Source of the DNA: Clostridiales bacterium
Lineage (GTDB): Bacteria; Bacillota; Clostridia; Christensenellales; Borkfalkiaceae
Direction of reading: 5' to 3'
Length of the DNA: 58,784 nt
NCBI GenBank assembly: GCA_015069625.1
Contig: SVIE01000003.1
Span: 1 to 58,784, forward strand
Shown here in pieces: positions 25,488 to 34,554 of this stretch (positions are counted from its first letter, which is position 1; the number at the start of each line of letters is the position of its first letter). Made by a program: the position numbers and the translations under genes. Under the pieces are notes generated by a model. The model ran no database searches, was not told where the DNA came from, and was given only the letters and a program-made list of their open reading frames with translations.

Positions 25488-25940
25488 ACATTTATTATAT
25501 CACATATTAAATTTATAAACAATATCTTTTTTATCAACAAAAAGTTTTTAACATTGTTTATTACTTTGTTGATTTCTTTTTTATTTTGAATTTTATTCTA
25601 TTTATTCGTTTTAAAATTCATCTCTTTTTTATCAATTTATTTTTTTATTAACATTATCCACGTTTTTTATTTTCTATCAACATTTTTTTCTTCAATAAAT
25701 CGTTAGTATTTATTTAGTGGTTTTTAGTTTATCAACATTTCAACGATATAATAAGAATAATACCATATTATTTAAAATTTTTTAAAAAAGAAAACAATAT
25801 AATCACATGAGATTTTTTCTTTCCTTTTTATTCTTTCATAAAACTTAAAAAATGAATACTAAAAAACTAAAAATATCTTGATTTTTTACACTTTCTAATA
25901 TATAATAGTTTTATTATATATTATTATAGGAGAATAACGA
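25488..25940. other. A/T-rich region with DnaA-box-like sites upstream of dnaN
   Basis: 453 gene-free bases between divergent rsmG and dnaN, very A/T-rich. DnaA-box-like sequences on the plus strand: TTATCAACA (25531-25539), TTATCCACG (25654-25662), CTATCAACA (25674-25682), TTATCAACA (25729-25737). In most Firmicutes dnaA and oriC lie here; dnaA is absent. It may be a relic or second part of the origin, or only a DnaA-controlled promoter of dnaN. Confidence 0.5.
25878..25906 (+). promoter_or_regulatory. dnaN promoter
   Basis: TTGATT (25878-25883), 17-bp spacer, TATAAT (25901-25906), then TAGGAGAA before the ATG. Confidence 0.75.
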
Positions 25941-27041
25941 ATGAAACTCATTTGCGACGGTCTCGATTTATACGACGCGGTATTAAAGGTTAGTAAAGCA
26001 CTTGGCTCAAAAACTGCTAATCCTGTTTTAGAAGGTATTAAAATCTCTGCGTTTGGAGATACTTTAACCCTTGTTGCAACCGATACTGAACTTACAATCG
26101 TTAAAAAGATTAAAGCAGACATTTTAATGGAAGGCGAAACGGTTGTTGTTGGTAAATATTTTGTTGAATTTGCTAAAAAACTTGAAAAAGAACAAGTTGA
26201 ACTTTGTAGATTAGAAGAAGGCTCACTTCAAATTAAATATTCTGATTCTGTTAGTGAACTTCAAGTTTTCCCTGTTGAAGGCTTTCCAAAAGTAGAAACA
26301 GCAGAAGAAGGAAATTTCTTTAAGGTTAAGCAAGGAGAATTTAAAAACATTGTTGAAAAAACTGTTTTTGCTTGTTCAACTGATGATAGCAGACCTATTC
26401 TTAAAGGTTGTTTATTTGAAATTGTAAATCAAGTATTAACCGCCGTTGCATTAGACGGATTTAGAATGAGCGTATTAAAGAAAAACGTTATTGCAAGCGG
26501 TGATTTTAAGACGGTTATTCCTGCAAGAACTCTTGTTGAAATTTCTCGTCTTTTAGATAAAGATGATGAAGACGTTACCGTTATTTTACAGAAAAACACC
26601 CTTTTACTTGAAGTGGAAAATACAATCTTAATTTCTAGACTTATTGAAGGTGAATTCGTTAAATATAGTCATATACTTCCCACTTCATTTGAAAACGTTG
26701 TTACGGTAAGCAAACAATCGTTACTTAACAGTATTGAAAGAGCGTCTATCGTTTCTAAAAACGACAGATATAACGTTATTAAATTTGATATAAATGATGA
26801 CGTTATGAAAGTTTCTGCAAAATCAGAAGTTGGTGCGGTTGATGAAAACGTTGCTATCGTTCTTAAAGGTAAAGATTTAGTAGTTGCATTTAACGGTAAA
26901 TTTATAACCGACTTTTTAAGAATTTCATCATGTGATTACATTAACATTAACCTAAATACCCCTACCGATCCTTGCGTTATTAGGGAAATAGGTGAAGAAG
27001 AATTCTTATATTTAATATTACCTGTTAGAATAAACGCTTAA
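25941..27041 (+). CDS. dnaN: DNA polymerase III beta subunit (sliding clamp)
   Basis: 366 residues, normal length. Three-fold clamp architecture; conserved segments include PVLEGIKISA near residue 34, RPILKGCLFEI and ALDGFRMSVLKK in domain 2, and the C-terminal LILPVRI, the clamp's typical last strand. It encircles DNA and tethers the replicative polymerase. In place of the usual dnaA-dnaN order, it has its own promoter and is followed by rpmH. Confidence 0.97.
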   Translation: MKLICDGLDLYDAVLKVSKALGSKTANPVLEGIKISAFGDTLTLVATDTELTIVKKIKADILMEGETVVVGKYFVEFAKKLEKEQVELCRLEEGSLQIKYSDSVSELQVFPVEGFPKVETAEEGNFFKVKQGEFKNIVEKTVFACSTDDSRPILKGCLFEIVNQVLTAVALDGFRMSVLKKNVIASGDFKTVIPARTLVEISRLLDKDDEDVTVILQKNTLLLEVENTILISRLIEGEFVKYSHILPTSFENVVTVSKQSLLNSIERASIVSKNDRYNVIKFDINDDVMKVSAKSEVGAVDENVAIVLKGKDLVVAFNGKFITDFLRISSCDYININLNTPTDPCVIREIGEEEFLYLILPVRINA

Positions 27042-27046
27042 TTTAT

Positions 27047-27076
27047 TTGACAAATATTAAAAATATATAGTAGAAT
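27047..27076 (+). promoter_or_regulatory. rpmH promoter
   Basis: TTGACA (27047-27052), 18-bp spacer, TAGAAT (27071-27076), directly after the dnaN stop; AAGGAG precedes the rpmH ATG. Confidence 0.75.
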
Positions 27077-27118
27077 ACTAGGGATTGATAAAAAGATAAC
27101 TATTAAGGAGAAAATATA

Positions 27119-27253
27119 ATGAAACAGACTTATCAGCCGAAAAAAAGACAAAGAAGTAAGGTTCACGGTTTTAGAGAAAGAATGAAAACTAAATCTGGAA
27201 GAAACGTGTTAAAGAGACGTCGTAATAAAGGTCGTCATAAACTTTCCGCATAA
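27119..27253 (+). CDS. rpmH: 50S ribosomal protein L34
   Basis: 44 residues: starts [19 protein letters not shown] and ends KGRHKLSA, the standard L34 sequence pattern. Highly basic. Ribosome binding site AAGGAGA. First of the conserved rpmH-rnpA-yidD-yidC-jag order near bacterial origins. Confidence 0.97.
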   Translation: MKQTYQPKKRQRSKVHGFRERMKTKSGRNVLKRRRNKGRHKLSA

Positions 27254-27268
27254 TTAAAGGAAATTAAC

Positions 27269-27592
27269 TTGGATTACAGATTAAAAAAAGAAAAAGATTT
27301 CAAAACCGTCTTTAATAAGGGCAAAAGATTTTTTTCAAATCATTTAACGCTAATTTATTTAGAAGCAGACTCATTAAAAGTTGGCTACGCCGTGAGTAAG
27401 AAACACGGCGGTAGCGTTAAAAGAAATAGAATTAAAAGAATTTTGCGGGAATCTTTCAGAAGTTTTTCGCCTATTTTAAGCAAAAACTTCTTTTTTGTTT
27501 TTATACCGAAAGTGTCTAATGATGAATTATCGTTAGATTTAGTTAAAAACGAAATGGAATATTTATTTAAAAAAGGCAAATTTTTAGTTTAG
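27269..27592 (+). CDS. rnpA: Ribonuclease P protein component
   Basis: 107 residues from a TTG start (27269-27271) with AAAGGA upstream. The signature VKRNRIKRILRESFR is present (RNR motif binding the P RNA). With the rnpB RNA it matures the 5' ends of tRNAs. Follows rpmH by 15 bases and abuts yidD. Confidence 0.95.
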   Translation: MDYRLKKEKDFKTVFNKGKRFFSNHLTLIYLEADSLKVGYAVSKKHGGSVKRNRIKRILRESFRSFSPILSKNFFFVFIPKVSNDELSLDLVKNEMEYLFKKGKFLV

Positions 27593-27826
27593 ATGTTAAA
27601 ATTTTTAAGTATTAAGTTAATTAAATTTTATCAGAGATTTTTATCTAAGGGCACGTGTATGTATATTCCAACATGTTCGCAATACACTTTGGAAGCAATA
27701 GAGAAACACGGGTTCTTTTACGGATGGTGTTTAGGTATTTTTAGAATTTTGAGATGTACGCCTTGGTGTAAGGGCGGTTTTGATAAAGTTCCTGATAAAA
27801 AAAGAGACTTAAAATGGGTTTATTAA
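27593..27826 (+). CDS. yidD: Membrane protein insertion efficiency factor YidD
   Basis: 77 residues. Family motifs YIPTCSQYTLEAIEKHG and RILRCTPWCKGGFDKVP carry the conserved cysteines. The ATG directly follows the rnpA stop and there is one base before yidC, so all three are translated in close coupling. Peripheral membrane protein assisting YidC. Confidence 0.94.
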   Translation: MLKFLSIKLIKFYQRFLSKGTCMYIPTCSQYTLEAIEKHGFFYGWCLGIFRILRCTPWCKGGFDKVPDKKRDLKWVY

Positions 27827-27827
27827 T

Positions 27828-29330
27828 ATGAATATAATAAATTTTGCTCAACCGCAAACGGCCAACTTTTTAGTTGATATTATCGTTTGGCTTGTTGGAA
27901 TTACTTCATCAGTTGCCGTGGGTATTATTCTTTTTACCCTTATTTTAAAACTGATAACTACTCCTTTTGATGTTTTTTCAAAAATTTCAATGCGTAAAAA
28001 TGCTTTAAAAATGGAAGCTATGCGCCCAGAACTTGAAAAACTTCAAAAACAATATGCAGATAATAAACAACTTTATAATCAAAAGATGATGGCACTTTAT
28101 AAAAAGAACGGATATTCTATGTTTGGTGCTTGTCTTCCTACTATTTTAATGCTTGTTATTTTTATCGTTGCTATTAATGCGTTTACTTCTTATTCTCAAT
28201 TCCAAAACTTAACGTACTTTTATAACATGAGCAATTCTTATAATAGTGCTATTTATGATGGTTTTGAAGTTGACGAAAGTGAAAATAAATATATATATAA
28301 GCTTGAAAACGGCAAAGTTGAATTAAGTTTAGATGCAGTTTTAGAAGATACAACAGGAAAAACAAGTGGTACTCTTCCTATTATTAGTAATGGAACTTCT
28401 TCTTCATTTATTTATGAAAAAGGTGAAGAAAGCCAAGAAATTGAAGGGCAAACTGTTATTTCTAAATATATTATATATTCAACTGAAAAAGGATACGTAA
28501 AGGCAAAAAGTTTTTATGATTATAAAGACGGTGTAGTTTACGTTGTTTCTACCGAATATGAAGCAGATGCAAACGCTCTTAAAAATTCTTCATTAAAAAA
28601 TGAAAATAATAAAACTTTCGCTGAAGTTTTAGCCGAAAAGCCAGAAACAACTGCGGAATCATTTATTATAGATATTGCTAAAACAAGGTCTGCTGAAAAG
28701 TTTAGAGAAGAAAATGCTTCATTTTTATGGGTAAAAAATATTTGGGTTACTGATAGTCCACTTTCTCATCCTATTGAATCGACGTGGAATGATTTTAAGT
28801 CAAAACACGGATATCCTGAAAATGCAACGGAAGTCGTTCAAGAAGCAGATTATCAAAACTTAATTGCTAAACTTGGGCCTGAAAAAGATTCTGTTAACGG
28901 TTATTTTATTCTTGCCGTTCTTACCGCAGGTATTTCATTCTTGATGCAATGGGTAACGACCAAAACCCAAAAAGCGCAAATGGAACTTCAAACGGTTAAC
29001 GGACAAGGTATGCAAACGCAAAAGATGATGATGTGGATTATGCCTATTATGATGGCAGTATTTGCATTTATGTATACGGCTGCGTTCTCGTTATATATGA
29101 TTTTAAGTTCGGCTATAAGTATTCTTTCTACCCTTGGTATTAACTGGATTGTTGATAAAAAATTCGGAAAAACGAAAAAGAAGGAAGAAAAACAAGTTAT
29201 TCGTGGCAGAGTTCATGACGAAAAGCCTGAACCGGTTGTTGAAAAAAAGAAAGAAGAAAAAATTGAACAACCTGATTTTATTACAAGTAAAGATAAGCCT
29301 AAAACACATATAAGGGGCAGATTAAAATAG
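27828..29330 (+). CDS. yidC: YidC/Oxa1 membrane insertase with long extracytoplasmic insertion
   Basis: 500 residues against about 260-290 for most Gram-positive YidC. Core: helix 1 (about 17-42), cytoplasmic coiled hairpin (50-97), helix 2 (102-122), then an insertion of about 150-170 residues before ENASFLWVKNIWVTDSPLSH (about 302), and the last helices (about 355-445). The helix-1 position that is normally the conserved arginine of the hydrophilic groove reads TLILKLITTPFD, so it is lysine (Lys41). The C-terminus is long and basic (KKKEEKQVIRGRVHDEKP), as in ribosome-binding tails. Inserts membrane proteins; in spore-formers one paralogue (SpoIIIJ) is needed for sporulation. Confidence 0.92.
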   Translation: MNIINFAQPQTANFLVDIIVWLVGITSSVAVGIILFTLILKLITTPFDVFSKISMRKNALKMEAMRPELEKLQKQYADNKQLYNQKMMALYKKNGYSMFGACLPTILMLVIFIVAINAFTSYSQFQNLTYFYNMSNSYNSAIYDGFEVDESENKYIYKLENGKVELSLDAVLEDTTGKTSGTLPIISNGTSSSFIYEKGEESQEIEGQTVISKYIIYSTEKGYVKAKSFYDYKDGVVYVVSTEYEADANALKNSSLKNENNKTFAEVLAEKPETTAESFIIDIAKTRSAEKFREENASFLWVKNIWVTDSPLSHPIESTWNDFKSKHGYPENATEVVQEADYQNLIAKLGPEKDSVNGYFILAVLTAGISFLMQWVTTKTQKAQMELQTVNGQGMQTQKMMMWIMPIMMAVFAFMYTAAFSLYMILSSAISILSTLGINWIVDKKFGKTKKKEEKQVIRGRVHDEKPEPVVEKKKEEKIEQPDFITSKDKPKTHIRGRLK

Positions 29331-29354
29331 GCGCTTGGCGCAAAGGAGATAAAA

Positions 29355-30194
29355 ATGGAATTTAGCGGAAAGACTGTTCAAGAAGCAATTGAACTTGGTC
29401 TTAAAGAAATGGGTTTAACGGAAGAAACCGCAACGATTACCGTTAAAGAAGAACCCACTAAAGGGCTTTTCGGTAGATTGAAAGGAAAAGCGGTTGTAGA
29501 AATTGAAAAGAATAAAAACGGTGCTGAAAAGGCAACTGAATTTGTTCAAGGAATTTTAGATATCATGGATATCACCGCAAAAGCAGAACTTACAGAAGAT
29601 GGCGAAAATCCTGTAATTACGCTTATTGCAGAAGACTCTTCTACTGTTATCGGTTATCGTGGCGAAGTGCTTGATGCACTTCAAACGCTTGCAGGTGCAG
29701 TTGCGAATATCGGCAATAAAGTTTATAAAAAAGTTGTTGTTGATTGTGAAAATTATAGAGATCGCAGAGAAGAAACCCTTGTTTCTCTTGCTCATAAACT
29801 TGAAGAAAAAGCAACCAAGATGCGCAGAGAAGTTATTTTAGAACCAATGAATCCGTTTGAAAGAAGAATTATTCATACGGCACTTGCAGAAAGCCAAACG
29901 GTAACAACTAGAAGCGACGGAAAAGAACCTGAAAGATACGTTGTAATCGTTCCTAACGATAAAGACGAATTCGCAAAGCCTTATAACGCAGGCAGAAACA
30001 ACGATAAATCAAAAAATAACAACAAAAAAGGCGGAAAGTTTAATAGAAACGACCGCAAGGGTAGAAACGACCATCGCCAAAACGGTTTTAGAAAGAACGA
30101 CCGTCCACGTGGAAGTGGATTTACCGAAGAAAAACGCAAAAAGACAATCGGATTTGGAACGTATCTAGGAAACAGTCTTAAAGACAACAAGTAA
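29355..30194 (+). CDS. jag: Jag/KhpB RNA-binding protein
   Basis: 279 residues: Jag_N domain (1-50, SGKTVQEAIELGLKEMGL), KH domain (about 75-150, VIGYRGEVLDALQTLAGAV) and R3H domain (155-210, RREVILEPMNPFERRIIHTAL). A basic tail of about 70 residues rich in Asn, Arg and Lys is added. Binds RNA and is linked with cell-elongation control in Gram-positives; always next to yidC. Confidence 0.94.
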   Translation: MEFSGKTVQEAIELGLKEMGLTEETATITVKEEPTKGLFGRLKGKAVVEIEKNKNGAEKATEFVQGILDIMDITAKAELTEDGENPVITLIAEDSSTVIGYRGEVLDALQTLAGAVANIGNKVYKKVVVDCENYRDRREETLVSLAHKLEEKATKMRREVILEPMNPFERRIIHTALAESQTVTTRSDGKEPERYVVIVPNDKDEFAKPYNAGRNNDKSKNNNKKGGKFNRNDRKGRNDHRQNGFRKNDRPRGSGFTEEKRKKTIGFGTYLGNSLKDNK

Positions 30195-30196
30195 AA

Positions 30197-30236
30197 GCAA
30201 TACGCATAAGACTATTTTTTCTTATGCGTATTTTTG
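30197..30236 (+). terminator. Terminator of the rpmH-jag operon
   Basis: Stem AATACGCATAAG / CTTATGCGTATT followed by TTTTT. Confidence 0.85.
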
Positions 30237-30255
30237 ATTTAATAAGGAGAAAATT

Positions 30256-30570
30256 ATGGAAAAATTCACGTGGACTGCTAAACTAAAAGACGGAATGAAA
30301 CAAGAATATATTAAACGTCATGATGAAATTTGGCCGGAAATGGTTAAAGTGTTAAAGGACGCTAAAATTAGCAACTATACTATTTGGATTGATGGGGATA
30401 CGCTTTTTGGTTATTACGAATGTGAAAGTGTTGAATTTGCTGCAAAAACGCAGGCAGAAAGTCCTATCGTTGATAAATGGAACGAATATATGAAGGACGT
30501 TATGGAAATGAAAAAAGACCCTGCAACAGGCACGCACCCAAAGTTAGAACTTGCTTTCTCGCTTGACTAA
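30256..30570 (+). CDS. L-rhamnose mutarotase family protein
   Basis: 104 residues, the family's normal length (RhaM/DUF718). Motifs: MKQEYIKRHDEIWPEM with the catalytic His and the KISNYTIW strand, DTLFGYYE. RhaM interconverts the anomers of L-rhamnose. No other rhamnose genes are here, so the sugar could be different. Standard AAGGAG site. Confidence 0.85.
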   Translation: MEKFTWTAKLKDGMKQEYIKRHDEIWPEMVKVLKDAKISNYTIWIDGDTLFGYYECESVEFAAKTQAESPIVDKWNEYMKDVMEMKKDPATGTHPKLELAFSLD

Positions 30571-30594
30571 ACATATATAAAAAGGAAAAAAATC

Positions 30595-31788
30595 ATGGAA
30601 AATTTGATTCAAAAAAAGAACGAACGTCATGGCGGAATTGACTTATTCCGCGTAGTTGCTATGTTTATGGTGGTTATTCTCCACGTAAACGGCATTGGTG
30701 GAGTTTTGAGAAACCCTGCAAACACCGCACTTTCTCCATTATGGTTTATTGGTTCGGCAATACAAGTACTTTGTGTAGTAGCAGTAAATTGTTTTGCTTT
30801 AATTACGGGATTCGTTAACGTTGGAAGAAAAGCTAAAATTAAGAATTTAATTTCTTTATGGTTACAAGCATTTTTCATTTCAATCGTTGTGTTTGTTATT
30901 AAAATTATTATTCAAGAAGAAACGTTTTCATTTTCGCTTTTAGTAAAACGTTTACTTCCCGTAACGTTTAATAGATGGTGGTATTTCACCGCTTATTTTC
31001 TCTTATTCTTCTTTATTCCAATACTAAACTTAGCAATGGAAAAGTTTGGTAAAGTGCTTATGGCTTCTCTTATTATTGCGCTTGGCGTGCTTTTTTGTGT
31101 CGTTGGTTACATTATGCCAGCAGAAGTGTTTGGATTAGTTAGCGGATATAGTTTCTTATGGCTTGCATATCTCTATTTAGTTGGTGCTTATATTAAAAAG
31201 TACGATTTCAAAATTAGTATTAAAGGTAAGCCTGTTAGAGCGTGGGTGTATTTCGCCATTTATTTAGTAATATCCGTTTTACATTTTGTTATTGAATTTC
31301 TTCTTTCTAGACGCGGTGGATATACATCTGTTCCAGTAAATACTGTTTATACGTATGCATTAAATTTACTTGCTTCAGTTGCATTATTACTATTCTTTGC
31401 TAATCTTAAATTTAAGACTAGCAAAACACTTATGTTCTTCTCTTCGACATCGTTTGGTGTTTATTTGATACATATAGCGGTTGGTGTTAGCGACAAATTT
31501 ACTTTCCTACTTAACTATCATTGGGCTATAACTGTAGCACTTGTTATTGCATGCGCAATAGCAATTTATCTTGCTTGTACCATCATTGAATACTTAAGAC
31601 AATTATTATTTAAGGCATGTAGAATAAATACTCTTACAGAAAAAATTCAAACACTTATTCTCAAAATATATGATAAGTTAAAGGCAAGGTTTGAAAAAGA
31701 GCCTATTACAGAAACGGAAAGCGTTATGGAAGCAAAAATGGAAGAAAAAACCGAAGAAAACCCCGCTACGCCCCCTTCTGAAAACTAA
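30595..31788 (+). CDS. Membrane acyltransferase (acyltransferase 3 family)
   Basis: 397 residues with about ten membrane helices. N-terminal motif GGIDLFRVVAMFMVVILHVNG carries the catalytic histidine of the OatA/WecH family. These enzymes transfer acetyl or other acyl groups to cell-wall or surface polysaccharides across the membrane. The C-terminal 45 residues are acidic and polar. Substrate unknown; probably co-transcribed with the mutarotase gene. Confidence 0.85.
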   Translation: MENLIQKKNERHGGIDLFRVVAMFMVVILHVNGIGGVLRNPANTALSPLWFIGSAIQVLCVVAVNCFALITGFVNVGRKAKIKNLISLWLQAFFISIVVFVIKIIIQEETFSFSLLVKRLLPVTFNRWWYFTAYFLLFFFIPILNLAMEKFGKVLMASLIIALGVLFCVVGYIMPAEVFGLVSGYSFLWLAYLYLVGAYIKKYDFKISIKGKPVRAWVYFAIYLVISVLHFVIEFLLSRRGGYTSVPVNTVYTYALNLLASVALLLFFANLKFKTSKTLMFFSSTSFGVYLIHIAVGVSDKFTFLLNYHWAITVALVIACAIAIYLACTIIEYLRQLLFKACRINTLTEKIQTLILKIYDKLKARFEKEPITETESVMEAKMEEKTEENPATPPSEN

Positions 31789-31800
31789 AAAAGTAACAAA

Positions 31801-31828
31801 AAAGACGGAAGTAATTTCCGTCTTTTTC
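31801..31828. terminator. Bidirectional terminator
   Basis: Stem AAAGACGGAA / TTCCGTCTTT followed by T-rich sequence, between convergent genes. Confidence 0.8.
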
Positions 31829-31842
31829 TTTTTAATAAAAAA

Positions 31843-32424
31843 TTATTTGTTTTTCAAATCTTGAACGGTGAAGTTGTTATTATCCGGTGTTTCGATATAG
31901 TTAAAAATTTCGTTAACGTCTTCACTTATAAATAATAATTTCCAGCAGTCAGCACGCACAAACCCTTTTTCTATTGCAGTAGCAAGCATGTTTTTAAGGT
32001 CGTTATAGTAACCACGAATATTATAGATTGCAATCGGTTTATTATGACGACAAAGTTGCTTACTTGTTAATATTTCAAAAAATTCTTCTAACGTGCCTAT
32101 TCCACCAGGAACGATTAAAAATGCATCTGCATTGTCATCCATAATTTGTTTGCGTTCACGCATGGTTTCAGGCTCTATAATCGTGTCGCAATTAGGGAAA
32201 ACGTCTTCAATGTCTTCTTCTTTAAAAAACCTTGGCATAACACCTAAAATATCTCCGCCCGCTTTATCAACGCCTTCTGCAACGGCACCCATAAGACCTG
32301 AACCACCACCGCCGAAAACAAGTGAATGACCCCGCTCCACTATCATTTTTCCAAGCACTTCTACTTTATCTTTATATTCTTGATCAATTTTTGAAGACGC
32401 CGCTCCAAATACGCATATTCTCAT
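31843..32424 (-). CDS. LOG-family (TIGR00730) Rossmann-fold protein
   Basis: 193 residues. Motifs VFGGGGSGLMGAVAEG and PGGIGTLEEFFE are the diagnostic nucleotide-binding and catalytic motifs of the LOG/YvdD family, which releases bases from nucleoside 5'-monophosphates (cytokinin ribotides in plants). It starts four bases after the preceding MBL hydrolase gene, so the two form an operon. The bacterial role is not well established. Confidence 0.9.
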   Translation of the reverse strand: MRICVFGAASSKIDQEYKDKVEVLGKMIVERGHSLVFGGGGSGLMGAVAEGVDKAGGDILGVMPRFFKEEDIEDVFPNCDTIIEPETMRERKQIMDDNADAFLIVPGGIGTLEEFFEILTSKQLCRHNKPIAIYNIRGYYNDLKNMLATAIEKGFVRADCWKLLFISEDVNEIFNYIETPDNNNFTVQDLKNK

Positions 32425-32428
32425 CTTT

Positions 32429-34039
32429 TTATTCTCCTTTCCATTTATTAAATAACTCTCTTATTTGAGAAGTAAATTTTGCATTATCTTTGTTTGTTTT
32501 ACCCCTTCTACTCTTTGCAAGCGACAAGAGATTTTCCGCTTCGTAAACTAACGCCTTATAGACGTTTTCAGCCCTTAAATTACCCTTGAAAGCCTTTGTC
32601 CTATCAAGCACCTTGCCTTCGGTGTAAATAGTAATTCTGCCTGTTATAAGGTCATATTCCGTGCCACTAAAAGGTGCGTCGGCAAGATATCCGTTTTCGG
32701 TTAACATGGCGCGAAAATCTTCGCATGAATCATCATCACCATGATTAACGAATATTAGTTTAGGTTTACTCTTGAATGCTTTTATCCAATTAAATAAACC
32801 GTTCTTGTCTGCATGCCCGCTTGCGCCGTGTAGAGAACGAATAGACGCCTTAACAATTATCTCTTCATCAAATAACGTTACACGCTTATCCCCGCTTAAA
32901 AGTGCCCTACCGAGAGAGCCTTCTGCTTGATAACCAACGAATAATATAGTGTTATTCTTTCGCCATAAATTGTGTTTTAAGTGGTGACGAATTCTTCCTG
33001 CTTCACACATACCGCTAGCAGAAATTATAACTTTCGGCTCATGGTTGAAATTTATTTGTTTACTCTCTTCTGCCGTTTCTGTCATGCGGATATCGTCAAA
33101 CCATAGTGGGTTGATACCCTGATCGATTAGAGCCCGAGTTTCACCATCAAAACAGGAAGGGTCGCAATGCATAAAAATAGACGTTGCATCTACTGCAAGC
33201 GGTGAATCAACGTAAACCTTAAACCCGTCGTGTCCTTTGATTAAACCCTTTTGTTTTATTTCTCTAAAAGCAAATAAAAGTTCTTGTGTTCTGCCAACCG
33301 CAAACGACGGAATTATTAAGTTTCCGCCCGCATCTAACGTTTGCTGTGTTACTTGAACAAGTTCTTTCACAACGTCCTTTTTTTCGCCGTCGTGCGTGCG
33401 ATTTCCATAGGTCGATTCTATAACTAAATAATCGGTTTCTTCAACCGTCTTAGGATCGTTTATAAGTTTTTGGTCGGTATTGCCAACGTCACCGCTAAAA
33501 ACGATTTTACGTGTTGTGTCGTTTTCAGTCAGCCAAAGTTCAATACACGCTGAACCTAGCAAGTGTCCCACGTCAGTAAAGCGCAACGAAATTCCGTCTG
33601 CAACGGTTAACTGCTCTCCATACCTACAACGTCTAAGCAGTTTTAACGTGCCTATTGCATCATCAGTATCATAAACGGGTTCGGGGGAGATTAGTCCCTG
33701 TCTTTCCGCTCTTTTAGACCGCCATTTTGCTTCCGTTTCTTGAATATGAGCAGAATCTTTAAGCATGATGTTAAGCAGGCTACACGTCGCTTCCGTGGCG
33801 TAAATCGAGCCCTTAAAACCATCTTTGTAAAGTTTAGGAAGCATTCCTGAGTGGTCAATGTGAGCATGCGTTATAAACACGCTTTCAATTTGGCTTGGGG
33901 CAACGGGAAGTGAGATGTTTTGGAACACGTCCTTTCCCTGTTCCATACCGCAATCGACCAAATAGTATTTTCCGTTCACTTCTAAAAGTGTGCAACTTCC
34001 TGTAACTTCATGTGTTGCGCCAATAAATTGAATTTTCAT
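32429..34039 (-). CDS. MBL-fold beta-CASP hydrolase (YsH1/CPSF-like, putative ribonuclease)
   Basis: 536 residues. The metallo-beta-lactamase motif THAHIDHSG (His58, His60, Asp62, His63) is followed by the beta-CASP insertion and a C-terminal zinc-hydrolase motif (SGHADKNGLFNW). This layout is that of RNA-processing nucleases of the CPSF-73/YsH1 (RMMBL) family. I chose the ATG at 34037-34039, with a GGGGGT site upstream; a GTG four codons earlier is the alternative. Probably acts on RNA in the cytoplasm. Confidence 0.9.
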   Translation of the reverse strand: MKIQFIGATHEVTGSCTLLEVNGKYYLVDCGMEQGKDVFQNISLPVAPSQIESVFITHAHIDHSGMLPKLYKDGFKGSIYATEATCSLLNIMLKDSAHIQETEAKWRSKRAERQGLISPEPVYDTDDAIGTLKLLRRCRYGEQLTVADGISLRFTDVGHLLGSACIELWLTENDTTRKIVFSGDVGNTDQKLINDPKTVEETDYLVIESTYGNRTHDGEKKDVVKELVQVTQQTLDAGGNLIIPSFAVGRTQELLFAFREIKQKGLIKGHDGFKVYVDSPLAVDATSIFMHCDPSCFDGETRALIDQGINPLWFDDIRMTETAEESKQINFNHEPKVIISASGMCEAGRIRHHLKHNLWRKNNTILFVGYQAEGSLGRALLSGDKRVTLFDEEIIVKASIRSLHGASGHADKNGLFNWIKAFKSKPKLIFVNHGDDDSCEDFRAMLTENGYLADAPFSGTEYDLITGRITIYTEGKVLDRTKAFKGNLRAENVYKALVYEAENLLSLAKSRRGKTNKDNAKFTSQIRELFNKWKGE

Positions 34040-34183
34040 ATCTACCCCCACAAGAAAGTTTCCGTTATTTTATGTATATTGTAACACGGTATTATTGAAG
34101 TTTTCTGTAAATATAGTATATACCATTTTTTATTATATATCAATATTAAATTTTTTGTGCAAGTAAAATGATTCATCACACTA

Positions 34184-34255
34184 ATTAAAAAACACCCTGT
34201 TAAGAGTGTTTAAAATACAAAAGCACCTACTTTTTCAGTAAGTGCTTTGTTTTGT
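34184..34255 (-). terminator. Two tandem terminators after the small orphan genes
   Basis: On the minus strand, AAAGCACTTAC / GTAGGTGCTTT (34218-34252) followed by a second weaker hairpin ACACTC...GGGTGT with T6 (34190-34212). They end the transcript of 34278-34773. The rest of 34040-34183 is A/T-rich with no feature. Confidence 0.65.
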
Positions 34256-34277
34256 TTTCGTTAGATGTTAAGGAAAC

Positions 34278-34523
34278 CTATTCTTCTTCATATCCTGCAA
34301 GTTTTAATAATTCTGAATAAACTTTGCTTTTTTCTAAACCGCTTTTAATAAGTTCAGTTGCCTTTTTTAATGCGTTTTCAGTAGTTACTCCTTGAGCATG
34401 CATTTGTTTTGACCCACAAATACACATAATATTCATAACTGAATCCTTTGTGTATTGACTGTCTTTTTTTGCAGTTAATATTAACTCGTCCATTGCTTGT
34501 TTTGTTTTTTCTCTTTGAGTCAT
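34278..34523 (-). CDS. Small helical protein, unknown
   Basis: 81 residues from the ATG at 34521-34523, which has AAGGAA upstream. It is predicted mostly helical (REKTKQAMDELILTAKKDSQ; ALKKATELIKSGLEKSKVYSE) with a CICGSKQ segment. I do not recognise it. It follows another small unknown gene on the same strand; the pair resembles cargo of a mobile element. Confidence 0.55.
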   Translation of the reverse strand: MTQREKTKQAMDELILTAKKDSQYTKDSVMNIMCICGSKQMHAQGVTTENALKKATELIKSGLEKSKVYSELLKLAGYEEE

Positions 34524-34554
34524 AATAATTCCTTGTATAGCATAATAAAATCGT

